Part shown: positions 26,360 to 34,557 of the stretch, piece after piece | How positions within the stretch are numbered: position 1 is the first letter of the stretch | Layout of the letters: every line of letters starts with the position of its first letter | Source of the DNA: CBDCIS01 sp965217565 | Lineage (GTDB): Bacteria; Chloroflexota; Dehalococcoidia; Lucifugimonadales; CATOSD01 | NCBI GenBank assembly: GCA_965217565.1 | Contig: CBDCIS010000002.1 | Span: 372,001-436,000 of the forward strand | Reading direction: 5' to 3' | DNA: 64,000 nucleotides | Notes under the pieces: generated by a model | What the model saw: only the letters and a program-made list of their open reading frames with translations | Told to the model about the DNA's origin: nothing | Database searches by the model: none | Made by a program: the position numbers and the translations under genes

Positions 26360-27310
26360 TCATTCGTAGCGCACGCGCGGGTCCAGCCAGCCATAGCTGA
26401 GGTCAACGATTAGGTTGACAAGCAGTATCCAGATGGTGAAGAACAGCGCGGCCCCCTGTATCATGGGCCAGTCGCGCAGGTCAATCGAGTCCAGCAGCAG
26501 CCGCCCCATGCCCGGCAGGGTGAATATCTGCTCGATGACGACCGTGCCGCCGATGAGAAACGCGATGTCGAGGCCGATCCAGGTTGCCACAGGGATCATG
26601 GCGTTCTTCAAGGCGTGCTGGTATATTACCACCCGTTCCATCAAGCCCTTGGCCCTCGCCGTGCGTATGTAGTCCTGCCGCAGCACCTCAAGCATCATAG
26701 CCCGCGTTATTCGTATGAGGCTTCCTGAGAGCCCCACGCCCAGAATCAGCGCCGGAACTATGAACTGCTGAAGGTTTGTGATGGGGTCTTCCTGTAACCT
26801 GGCGTACCTTAGAGGCGCGAGGTACCCCCACCAGATTGCGGGAAACGTAATGACTATGGTTCCCACCCAGAAGGTCGGGGCGGCAACCCAAATGAAGGCG
26901 GAGGAGCGGAAGAGGTAGTCCAAGAGCGTGTCCTGGCGCAACGCGGCGAATATGCCGACCGGAATCGCAACAATCACCGCCACGATCATTCCCAGAAACG
27001 TCAACTCCAAGGTTACCGGCAGGGCTGTGCTGATCCTGTCCACGACCTTGCGGTCTGTCCAGAGCGACTTCCCGAGGTCACCACTGAAGATGTCCCCGAG
27101 AAACTCCAGGTACTGGTTGACGATGGGCCTGTTGATGCCCATCTCGGTGCGCATTACTTCGAGCTGCTCCTGGTTGGCGATCAGGCCGTCCTGAAGCAGC
27201 CTGTCGAGCACGTCGCCCGGCATGACGCGCACCAGCACGAAGATTATGAACGTGGTAATAAAGAACGTGGGGATAAGGAGGATGAGCCTGCTTATGGCGT
27301 AGTCCCGCAT
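26360..27310 (-). CDS. ABC transporter permease, DppB/OppB type
   Basis: First gene of the importer operon, 316 aa. RLILLIPTFFITTFIIFVLVR is the N-terminal helix, followed by the usual LGLDRP-type region (MGINRPIVNQYLEFLGDIFSGDLGKS), six membrane segments and the EAA loop DYIRTARAKGLMERVVIYQHALKNA. It ends DLSYGWLDPRVRYE, as in the family. The ATG is preceded by aaggagcggtgagc. Confidence 0.94.
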   Translation of the reverse strand: MRDYAISRLILLIPTFFITTFIIFVLVRVMPGDVLDRLLQDGLIANQEQLEVMRTEMGINRPIVNQYLEFLGDIFSGDLGKSLWTDRKVVDRISTALPVTLELTFLGMIVAVIVAIPVGIFAALRQDTLLDYLFRSSAFIWVAAPTFWVGTIVITFPAIWWGYLAPLRYARLQEDPITNLQQFIVPALILGVGLSGSLIRITRAMMLEVLRQDYIRTARAKGLMERVVIYQHALKNAMIPVATWIGLDIAFLIGGTVVIEQIFTLPGMGRLLLDSIDLRDWPMIQGAALFFTIWILLVNLIVDLSYGWLDPRVRYE

Positions 27311-27529
27311 TGCTCACCGCTCCTTTCCGATTCCTCGCCAGGGAAACTCAGAAGCTAAGGTTTCACTACGAGTGGATTTTGCGCCCGCACAATTCGGCTT
27401 CGTCAGAAGCATCGTCGGCAGGGCGTGGTTTTTCCCCGTCAAATGGAGATCGACTAAACTTCCCAGAGGATAACCCCCACAGTTCATAATGTCAATCCCT
27501 AGTGTCCGAGAAGAACCCGTATCAATTTA

Positions 27530-28343
27530 GGGTCTGTTCACACTAATAGCCAAATTATGTTACAATCCGAGAATGGAAATCACCGAAGTTCAGTACCAAC
27601 GAATTGCGCCGATCCTTCCCGTTCAGCGTGGCAACGTCAGCCTGTCGAACCTGCAAGTACTCAACGCTATCCTCTATGTCGCCGAGCAAGGCTGCAAATG
27701 GCGGGGATTGCCGCCTCGATTTGGCAACTGGCACACCGTCTACACCCGGATGAACCGGTGGTCCAAGAACGGTGTGCTCGACCGGGTTTTCGAGTATCTT
27801 CAACGAGAGCACATAGTGCGTATCAAGATAGAAGCGGTTTCCATGGACAGTACCATAGTCAAGGTCCATCCCGATGGAACCGGTGCGTTAAAAAAAACGG
27901 ACCCCAGTCCATCGGCAAGTCCCGTGGCGGCTGGACCACCAAGATTCATATGGTTGCCGCGGATGCTAGAACAGCCGTGACGTTCTCCCTTTCTCCCGGA
28001 CAGGCCCACGATGCGCTGGAGGGGCGAAAGCTGCTAAAGCGCCTCGGAACACAGGACCAGAACCCGTTCCTGTTAATGGACCGGGCATACGAGGGGAATG
28101 AGACCCGCCAACTGGCGTTGGCCCTGGGGTTCACCCCGATAGTTCCGCCCCTGAGCACGAGGGTTGACCCTTGGCAGTACGACCGGGAGATGTACAAGCG
28201 TCGGAACGAAATCGAGCGGTTGTTTCGACGGTTGAAGGGCTTTCGGCGCATCTTCTCTCGCTTTGAGAAGCTGGACGCTCTCTTCCTTGGGTTCATCCTG
28301 TTTGCGCTCATCTTCGATGCGTTGCGTTAGTGTGAACAGGCCC
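27530..28343 (+). mobile_element. IS5-family (IS427-like) insertion sequence, complete
   Basis: An 814-bp element with terminal inverted repeats GGGTCTGTTCACACTAA (left) and, inverted, GGGCCTGTTCACACTAA (right), flanked by TA on both sides (27528-27529 and 28344-28345). The flanks joined without the element read CCGTATCAATTTAGTCGG, which matches the terminal sequence of the CTGTAYYA small elements, so this IS landed in one. Confidence 0.9.
27573..28330 (+). CDS. IS5-family transposase, two frames joined by a -1 shift
   Basis: The first frame (MEITEVQYQRIAPILPVQRG onward) carries the N-terminal domain and the first catalytic Asp region (VSMDSTIVKVHPDG). The second frame carries SIGKSRGGWTTKIHM, FLLMDRAYEGNETR (second Asp) and RRNEIERLFRRLKGFRRI (Glu). 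They join at a run of eight A (27890-27897): reading ALKK and slipping back one base gives N-G-P-Q-S-I-G-K, the expected continuation. Such elements are known to use -1 frameshifting. The stop lies inside the right inverted repeat. Confidence 0.88.
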
Positions 28344-28458
28344 TAGTCGGTTCTGTCTTACAGGGGCAGACCACAAGGGAATGCCGGTAGGGGCAGTGCC
28401 TGCCCTCTTTCCCATACCTGGGCGCCCACAAGAGAACGCCCCTATTTCAGAAGGGAAC

Positions 28459-28557
28459 CTGTACCAGTTTGGTAGGCGCCTCCCGCGAGAGCGACTTCTC
28501 CCTTGATTGGGAGAGGGTTGGGGTGAGGGTGACACCCCACCGACTAAACTGGTACAG
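28459..28557. repeat. Small inverted-repeat element, CTGTAYYA family, copy 2
   Basis: A 99-bp element bounded by CTGTACCAGTTTGGTAGG and, inverted, CTGTACCAGTTTAGTCGG. The inside reads CTCCCGCGAGAGCGACTTCT and then GGGAGAGGGTTGGGGTGAGG. It is close to identical to the copy at 28988. Confidence 0.75.
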
Positions 28558-28987
28558 CTTCGCCCTCCGTGCGACCTATTGACATATACGAACGCCAGTG
28601 CTATCATACTCCCATCACCCACAACCGCCATCGCTCTCGCCCGCCAGACCGCGACACCAATTGCGCGACTGATGTGCGAAAGCCACAGAAATAGGTGTCT
28701 CATTTCCTATACGAACAACCGCGACCCTACTACATTCCAACTCAGAAACATCCCCTAAATCCTCTCACAGCGTCACAGACCCCAAGTAGGAATGAGACAC
28801 AATGAATCAACATGAGACACCCACAGGCGTTTTTCCGCCAGCGAAAACATCCATCCGTCCAGATGCGAGCTAATCCCATACCGGCGTCGCGTCCTGGAAG
28901 GCGCCGGAACCCAGCCGACCTGGTTGGTTTGTTGTCATAGGCAGGCGCTGACGTCCCCTCGAATCTGAAAAGCTGCCAGATGGGAAC

Positions 28988-29089
28988 CTGTACCAGTTTG
29001 GTAGGCGTCTCCCGCGAGAGCGACTTCTCTCTCCCTCGATGGGAGAGGGCTGGCGTGAGGGTGACACCCCACCGACTAAACTGATACAG
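28988..29089. repeat. Small inverted-repeat element, CTGTAYYA family, copy 3
   Basis: A 102-bp direct copy of 28459-28557 with the same ends (CTGTACCAGTTTGGTAGG; inverted CTGTATCAGTTTAGTCGG) and the same inner module with a few changes. The upstream GGGAAC is also shared, so the copied unit may be slightly longer than the inverted repeats. Confidence 0.75.
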
Positions 29090-29246
29090 CTTCTTCTGAA
29101 GGGGTAAGATTGACAGCGCCAAGTGCGTTTGTTAACCTGTCCCCGTCGCGCATAAGCCGTATCCCTCTCCCACGCCTTCCTTGCGTTAAGGAGGCAAACG
29201 ACAGTGCGGCACTGGAATACTTGCAAGCAGTGAAGGAGATCAGTCA

Positions 29247-30647
29247 ATGGGCAGCAGCGACATCGAATTGATGGCTCATCTTATGCGTCGCGCCGGCTTT
29301 GGCGCAACGCGCGACGAGTTGGAGGCCAGGGTAGCCAATGGGTACGAGGCGACCGTTGAGGAGCTTCTGCGCCCGGAGGAGCAGGAGCCGGTTGACATCT
29401 ACGAGTTCCTGCGCTACCAGTTCTTGCAGTGGAAGCCCGGAACTCTTGGCGGAATCGGCCAGTCCGGTTGGGTCTGGCGTATGATTAACACAAGGGCGCC
29501 CCTCCAGGAAAAGATGTGCCTCTTCTATCACCAGATCTTCGCCACCGGCGTCTCCAAGGTTGACCACTACGACGAGATAATCGACATGGTGGACATGTTC
29601 AGGAGTGTCGGCCTGGGCAAGTACCGGGACATACTGCTCGGCGTAGCCAGGTGCCCCGGCATGATCTACTGGCTGGACAACAACGAGAACCACGCCACCG
29701 CGGTTAACGAGAACTGGGGCCGGGAGCTTCTCGAGCTGTTCACGATGGGAGTGGGCAACTACACCGAGACCGATGTCAGGGAGTGCTCGCGCGCCTTCAC
29801 CGGCTGGACCATGTCGCCAAAGCTGCCCAGGTTCCACATGGGCAGGTGGGACTGGTATTTCGAGTACAAGGAAGACGACCACGACAACGGCGAGAAGACC
29901 TTCCTGGGACACACCGGCAACTTCAACGGCGAGGACATCATCGAGATAGTCCTACAGCAGCCGGCGACTGCGAAGTTCATCGCTCGCCACCTGTACAACT
30001 TTTTCGTCGCCGATGAGTCGCAGGTTCCCGCGTGGTCGGTGACGCCGCCCACGAACCCGGAGGCTGTCGAACTCCTTTCCAAGACCCTGATGGAGTCCGA
30101 TTACGACATGCGGACCACCCTTAGGGTTCTGTTCAACTCCGACTTCTTCAAGGAGTCTCGCTTCAACAAGGTCAAGAACCCCACCGAGGTGGTTATCGGC
30201 GCGCTGCGCTTCGTAGGCGACACCGAGCGGCCTTGCCCCGAGGTATTCGACTGGTCGAACCAGATTACCTACATGGGCCAGGACCTGCTCAATCCGCCCA
30301 GCGTGGAGGGCTGGCACTCCGGCGCGGAGTGGATAAACAGCGGCTCGCTGATGAAGCGCACCAACTTCGTCGCGGAGATGATGGGCGACGTTGACCGGCC
30401 GGGCGTCCGGTCGATAGTCGATAGTGTGAGGTCGCAGGCGACCACACCGGAGGCGCTGGTTGACATCTGCCTGGACCTCATGGGCCCGCTTGACATCAAC
30501 GAGAACACAAGAAGGGAGCTGATCGAACACGTCGCCCTCGACGGCGATCTGTCCTGGGACGACGAACAGAAGGCGTCCGAGTCGGAGGAGCGGGTCGCCG
30601 AGATGCTTCAGCTTATCGTCTCCCTGAGGGAGTTCCAATTCGCCTAG
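29247..30647 (+). CDS. DUF1800 domain-containing protein
   Basis: Matches the DUF1800 family from its first residues: LMRRAGFGATRDELEARVANGYE, KMCLFYHQIFATG, the NENWGRELLELFTMGVGNYTE motif (about residues 153-173) and AFTGWTMSPKLP. It ends with a conserved helical stretch. Length is 466 aa. The biochemical role of the family is unknown; it regularly pairs with DUF1501 genes, as here. Many relatives are exported, but no signal peptide is visible. The ATG follows gaaggagatcagtca. Confidence 0.88.
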   Translation: MGSSDIELMAHLMRRAGFGATRDELEARVANGYEATVEELLRPEEQEPVDIYEFLRYQFLQWKPGTLGGIGQSGWVWRMINTRAPLQEKMCLFYHQIFATGVSKVDHYDEIIDMVDMFRSVGLGKYRDILLGVARCPGMIYWLDNNENHATAVNENWGRELLELFTMGVGNYTETDVRECSRAFTGWTMSPKLPRFHMGRWDWYFEYKEDDHDNGEKTFLGHTGNFNGEDIIEIVLQQPATAKFIARHLYNFFVADESQVPAWSVTPPTNPEAVELLSKTLMESDYDMRTTLRVLFNSDFFKESRFNKVKNPTEVVIGALRFVGDTERPCPEVFDWSNQITYMGQDLLNPPSVEGWHSGAEWINSGSLMKRTNFVAEMMGDVDRPGVRSIVDSVRSQATTPEALVDICLDLMGPLDINENTRRELIEHVALDGDLSWDDEQKASESEERVAEMLQLIVSLREFQFA

Positions 30648-30722
30648 GCCATACGAACATAAGCCCGCGGGCGCGGCCCGCATAGCGGACAACAAACAAA
30701 CGCCACAGTAGAGGTGAAGCAA

Positions 30723-31850
30723 GTGAAAGGCGAAAGCAAAGACCCCGTTCTGGTAGTATTGCAGTTGACAGGCGGCAACGATTACATGAACACGGTGATC
30801 CCGCATGGCGACTCCCTTTACAGAGACTACCGGCCCTACGTGAACATTGCTGAGGACGACGTGCTCGTTCTCGACGACAAGATCGGCCTGCATCCGAACA
30901 TGGGGCCTGTCCGCGACCTGTACAACGAGGGGAAGGTGGGCATCATCCACGGCGTCGGCTACGCCAACTCGCCCCGTTCCCACTTTCGCTCGATGGACAT
31001 CTGGCACACCTGCGAGCCTGACACTCTGGGCACAGAGGGCTGGCTTGGACGCGCGGTCAGGGAGATAGACCCGAACAAGGAGAACGTGGTGACCGCCGTC
31101 AGCATGGGCCCCAGCCTGTTCCGCGCCCTCGCCGCCCCCGGCGTTCCTGTGGCCACGGTCGAGGACCTGGACAACTACGGACTGCTCACGGACATCACCC
31201 ACGAGCAGAAGCGGATGCGCGTCCTGGAGAGGTACAAGCGAATGTACGCCCCCGCGATGGGTACTGGGCCTGTTATGGACTTTCTCGGGCAGACCGGCCT
31301 CGACGCCCTGAAAGGCGCCGACATCCTGAAGGTCGCGCCGCAGACGTACTCCTCGTCTGTCGAGTACGCCGACACCAGCATATCCCGCAAGTTGAAGGGC
31401 ATCGCCCAGATTCATACGGCCAACCTGGGAACGCGCGTCTTCTACTGCGACCATGGCAGCTTCGACACCCACGCCGACCAGATGGGCAGCCACGCCACGC
31501 TGTGGAGGGACGTCTCCGACGGTATCCGCGACTTCTTCGATGACCTGAACGAGCACGACGCCGCCGACAACGTAACTATGCTCATCTTCTCCGAGTTCGG
31601 CCGCAGGGTTTACGACAATGGCTCTGGAACCGACCACGGCGCGGGAGGCGTCTCCTTTATGATTGGTAACAAGGTGAAGGGCGGGCAGTACGGCGTCTAT
31701 CCTTCGACCAAGGCCAGCGACCTCGAACAGGGCGACCTGGTCCCCGCCACCGACTTCCGGGGCGTGTATTCGACCATCCTGGAAGACTGGCTGGGTCTCG
31801 ACCCCGTTCCAATCGTGGATGGCACGTTCGAGAAGCCGGCGTTCATCTAG
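30723..31850 (+). CDS. DUF1501 domain-containing protein
   Basis: DUF1501 belongs to the alkaline phosphatase/sulfatase-like superfamily. VLVVLQLTGGNDYMNTVIP at the start, GLHPNMGPVRDLYNEGKVGIIHGVGY, RSHFRSMDIWHT, FYCDHGSFDTHADQ and IFSEFGRRVYDNGSGTDHGAG are the expected conserved blocks, several of which resemble metal-binding sites. GTG 30723 is preferred over GTG 30714 because gaggtga (30711-30717) then serves as ribosome-binding site; this gives 375 aa. Relatives usually have a Tat signal; none is present here. It lies 75 bases after the DUF1800 gene, so they are probably co-transcribed. Confidence 0.88.
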   Translation: MKGESKDPVLVVLQLTGGNDYMNTVIPHGDSLYRDYRPYVNIAEDDVLVLDDKIGLHPNMGPVRDLYNEGKVGIIHGVGYANSPRSHFRSMDIWHTCEPDTLGTEGWLGRAVREIDPNKENVVTAVSMGPSLFRALAAPGVPVATVEDLDNYGLLTDITHEQKRMRVLERYKRMYAPAMGTGPVMDFLGQTGLDALKGADILKVAPQTYSSSVEYADTSISRKLKGIAQIHTANLGTRVFYCDHGSFDTHADQMGSHATLWRDVSDGIRDFFDDLNEHDAADNVTMLIFSEFGRRVYDNGSGTDHGAGGVSFMIGNKVKGGQYGVYPSTKASDLEQGDLVPATDFRGVYSTILEDWLGLDPVPIVDGTFEKPAFI

Positions 31851-32016
31851 GAAGCGTTCACCGCCGTAAATTCCCCCTTATGGGATGCGGCTAGGGGCCG
31901 AGTGTGAATGGGTGCGACAGTCACCCCCATACTAACCTTCCTCCGTCAATGGGGAAGGGACTAAAGGAAGGCGCGAGACGAATCCCGCGCTTGCGAAGAA
32001 CTACGAGAGGGAAACG

Positions 32017-33015
32017 ATGCTGACGAGAATAGTCTCCAACCGCGTGTACGATTTCAGCCACGTCGTTGGGGGACGACAACTCACTGGAATTGTCCAACTG
32101 GCATTGGGTGAGGGAGACGACGTCTTCCTGGTAATTCGAAGGCGTGCCGGCGGCAACCTGATGCAACTCTCCATAGGAACCGAGCCTGGCGACGAGGAGA
32201 TTGTCGGGCAGATTGGCGGGTCGGGTGATGGCCCGGGGCAGTTCGTATGGCCCACAAGCATAGCCATCGACAGCCAACACAACATCTACGTAACCGACGA
32301 GTGGCTGCACCGCGTCTCCGTATTCGACCGAGAGGGCAATTTCGTCAAGATGTTTGGCGCGCACGGGACCGCTGAGGGCCAGTTCGACGGGCCGTCGGGA
32401 ATAGCCATTGACAGCAGCGACAACCTCTTCATCGCCGACTCGCTGAACCACCGAATCCAGAAGCTCACCAAGGACGGCGAGTACATAACCGCGTGGGGCT
32501 GCCGCGGTTCCGGCCACGGCGAGTTCAATACCCCCTGGGGTATAACCACGGACTCGCAGGGCAGCGTGTACGTTGCCGACCACAAGAACCACCGCATCCA
32601 GAAGTTCGACGGGCATGGGGAGTTCGCCTTTGCGATTGGCGGCCAGGGAACCGGCGAGGACCAGTTCGACCATCCCTCTGACGTTGCCGTGGATTCCGAC
32701 GGGGACATCTACGTTTGCGACTGGGTGAACAACAGGGTGCCGTCCTTCGACTCTGAGGGAATGCCCATCACCACCTTCGAAGGCGACGCCCAGGAGCTCT
32801 CAAAGTGGCAGAAGCAGTACGTGGCTGGCAACCCCGACGTTTACAAGGCGCGCCGCCGCGTTTACAGCCTGGAACCCGAGTGGAGGTTCGCGCTGCCCAT
32901 GGGGGTCGTCTTCGACAATGAGAAGTCCAGGATGATGGTTGTGGACTCACAGCGTCACCGCATCCAGATGTACAACAAGGTGCCAGGCTACCGAGACCCT
33001 CAATTCAATATATAG
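32017..33015 (+). CDS. NHL-repeat beta-propeller protein
   Basis: A 332-aa protein built from NHL repeats. Recurrent units such as GPGQFVWPTSIAIDSQHNIYVTDEWLHRVSVFD, GQFDGPSGIAIDSSDNLFIADSLNHRIQKL, GEFNTPWGITTDSQGSVYVADHKNHRIQKF and DQFDHPSDVAVDSDGDIYVCDWVNNRV start about every 47 residues from about residue 70. The propeller probably has six blades and may bind a partner or be enzymatic. No signal peptide is visible. It follows the DUF1800/DUF1501 pair after 166 bases and may belong to the same functional group (inference). Confidence 0.88.
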   Translation: MLTRIVSNRVYDFSHVVGGRQLTGIVQLALGEGDDVFLVIRRRAGGNLMQLSIGTEPGDEEIVGQIGGSGDGPGQFVWPTSIAIDSQHNIYVTDEWLHRVSVFDREGNFVKMFGAHGTAEGQFDGPSGIAIDSSDNLFIADSLNHRIQKLTKDGEYITAWGCRGSGHGEFNTPWGITTDSQGSVYVADHKNHRIQKFDGHGEFAFAIGGQGTGEDQFDHPSDVAVDSDGDIYVCDWVNNRVPSFDSEGMPITTFEGDAQELSKWQKQYVAGNPDVYKARRRVYSLEPEWRFALPMGVVFDNEKSRMMVVDSQRHRIQMYNKVPGYRDPQFNI

Positions 33016-33051
33016 CGGCCCAACAGCCGGGAATCGCGCCCACTTCGCATG

Positions 33052-33076
33052 AGGGTTGCCCAACGTGGGCAACCCT
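33052..33076. terminator. Strong hairpin between NHL and aminotransferase genes
   Basis: AGGGTTGCCCA and TGGGCAACCCT form a perfect 11-bp stem with an ACG loop. No long T run follows directly, so it may be a REP-like palindrome as well as a transcription stop. It shares the GGGCAACC core with the dispersed repeats in the window. Confidence 0.45.
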
Positions 33077-33111
33077 CGCCGTCATTTTCAGAGGAACGAG
33101 GAGGACGAAAC

Positions 33112-34488
33112 ATGGTTACCGTATCGGATTACGAAGCCCTGCGCAGGACTTCCCTGAAATACCTTTGGATGCACAACCGCGACTGGACCCAGATGGCGGA
33201 AGAGGGTGAGCCTCTGATAGTAGTCGGCGGCGAGGGTGTCCGGGTGACCGACTCAGAGGGCAAGACGTGGATCGACGTCAACGGCGGCTACAACTCGGTA
33301 AACGTCGGCTACGGCCGCACGGAGATTGCCGACGCCGCCTACGAGCAGATGGTCAGGATGCCCTACTTCCCAAATGGCACTACCACCGTCCCGACCATCA
33401 AGTTTGCCGAGAAGCTGGCGCAGGTGACCCCTGGCAACCTTGAGCGCACCTGGCCCGTGAGCGGCGGCTCCGAGGCCAACGAGACGGCGCTGAAGATAGC
33501 GCGCAGCTACCACAAGCGCAGGGGCGAAACCGGACGCTACAAGATTATCAGCAGAAGGGGTTCGTATCATGGCATGACCGGCGGCGTCCTATGGCTCGGC
33601 GGCGCTAATAAGGCTGTGCGGGAGGACTTCGAGCCGGCTTACCCGGGCATGGTGTACGCTCCCCAGCCAATACCCTACCGCTGCGAGCTTGGCGGCGCGT
33701 CCCCCTCGGAGTGCGCCGTCCGATGCGCGCAGGCCATCGAAGACCTGATCCTGTTCCACGGCCCCAAGACGGTTGCCGCGGTCATAGCCGAGCCGGTCTC
33801 CGCGGCGTCTTCCGCGGCGGTTCCGGGCGACGAGTACTGGCCCATGCTCAGGGACATCTGTGACAGGCACGGTGTGCTCCTGATTGCGGACGAGGTGATA
33901 TGCGGCTTTGGGCGCACCGGCAAGATGTTCGCGGTGGAGCACTGGGACGTCGTGCCGGACATCATGACAGTGGCCAAGGGCGTCATAAGCAGCTACCTGC
34001 CATTGGCCGCCACCATCGTAACCGATGAGGTTGCCGATGCCTTCGCCGGCGAGGAGAACGTCTTCCGCCAGGCCCTGACTTTCGGGGGGCATCCGGTGTC
34101 GGCCGCCGCCGCGCTGAAGAACATCGAGATTATCGAGAACGAGGGCATGGTGCAGAACTCCGCAGACGTCGGCGCGTACTTCCTCGAACAGCTAGAAGAC
34201 CTGAAGCAAGACCACGCCATCATCGGCGACGTTCGCGGCATCGGGCTGCTACTCGGCATGGAGTTGGTGAGCGACCGCGAGTCGAAGACCTACTACCCGG
34301 ACGAGCTGAAGCTGGGGGATCGCCTGAACGAGAAGTTCCGCCGGGAGGGCCTCATCCTCCGCTGCGCCGGGCAGACTATCAATATGGGGCCGCCGCTCGG
34401 CCTCACTCGTGACGACGTTGACCAGATAGTCGCAGGCCTGGACAGGGCCATCGGTGAACTAGAGGGCGAACTGGGGACCTCCGGCTAG
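33112..34488 (+). CDS. Class III (PLP-dependent) aminotransferase
   Basis: Fold type I aminotransferase of the ornithine/beta-alanine/GSA group, 458 aa from the ATG at 33112, which has a strong gaggaggac site. Visible motifs: WIDVNGGYNSVNVGYGRTEI, the PLP phosphate region GGSEANETALKIARSYHKRRG (about 122-142), SYHGMTGGVLWLGGA, LLIADEVICGFGRTGKMFAVE (Asp contacts PLP), and the lysine of DIMTVAKGVISSYLPL (about 290). It ends with GPPLGLTRDDVDQIVAGLDRAI. Likely substrates are omega-amino acids or amines with pyruvate, but specificity is not readable. The upstream in-frame extension has no family similarity. Confidence 0.92.
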   Translation: MVTVSDYEALRRTSLKYLWMHNRDWTQMAEEGEPLIVVGGEGVRVTDSEGKTWIDVNGGYNSVNVGYGRTEIADAAYEQMVRMPYFPNGTTTVPTIKFAEKLAQVTPGNLERTWPVSGGSEANETALKIARSYHKRRGETGRYKIISRRGSYHGMTGGVLWLGGANKAVREDFEPAYPGMVYAPQPIPYRCELGGASPSECAVRCAQAIEDLILFHGPKTVAAVIAEPVSAASSAAVPGDEYWPMLRDICDRHGVLLIADEVICGFGRTGKMFAVEHWDVVPDIMTVAKGVISSYLPLAATIVTDEVADAFAGEENVFRQALTFGGHPVSAAAALKNIEIIENEGMVQNSADVGAYFLEQLEDLKQDHAIIGDVRGIGLLLGMELVSDRESKTYYPDELKLGDRLNEKFRREGLILRCAGQTINMGPPLGLTRDDVDQIVAGLDRAIGELEGELGTSG

Positions 34489-34557
34489 GCCGCGCCAGGT
34501 TCACTCTCCCATCCTGAACTTCCCCCTCAGGAGGAAGGAACTCTTTCTGGGCAGCGG

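Larger units (their letters stand above)
28346..29246. other. Repeat-rich gene-free region
   Basis: About 900 bases with no supported gene. It holds GGGGCAG/GGGCGCCCACAAG modules (28363-28445), two CTGTAYYA small elements, and a gene leader with gaaggagatc before the DUF1800 start. Frames that run through it are shadows of the repeats. Confidence 0.5.

Noticed and set aside
28459..29089. Possible CRISPR array from the repeated 100-bp units
   Set aside because: Only two copies more than 400 bases apart, each with inverted ends; no short regular repeats or spacers and no cas genes.
28308..29247. Several frames of about 125 codons in the repeat region
   Set aside because: They read through the CTGTAYYA elements, and similar peptides recur only because the DNA is repeated.
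29952..31637. 561-codon minus-strand frame over the DUF1800/DUF1501 genes
   Set aside because: Antisense shadow; the plus-strand frames carry the conserved domains.
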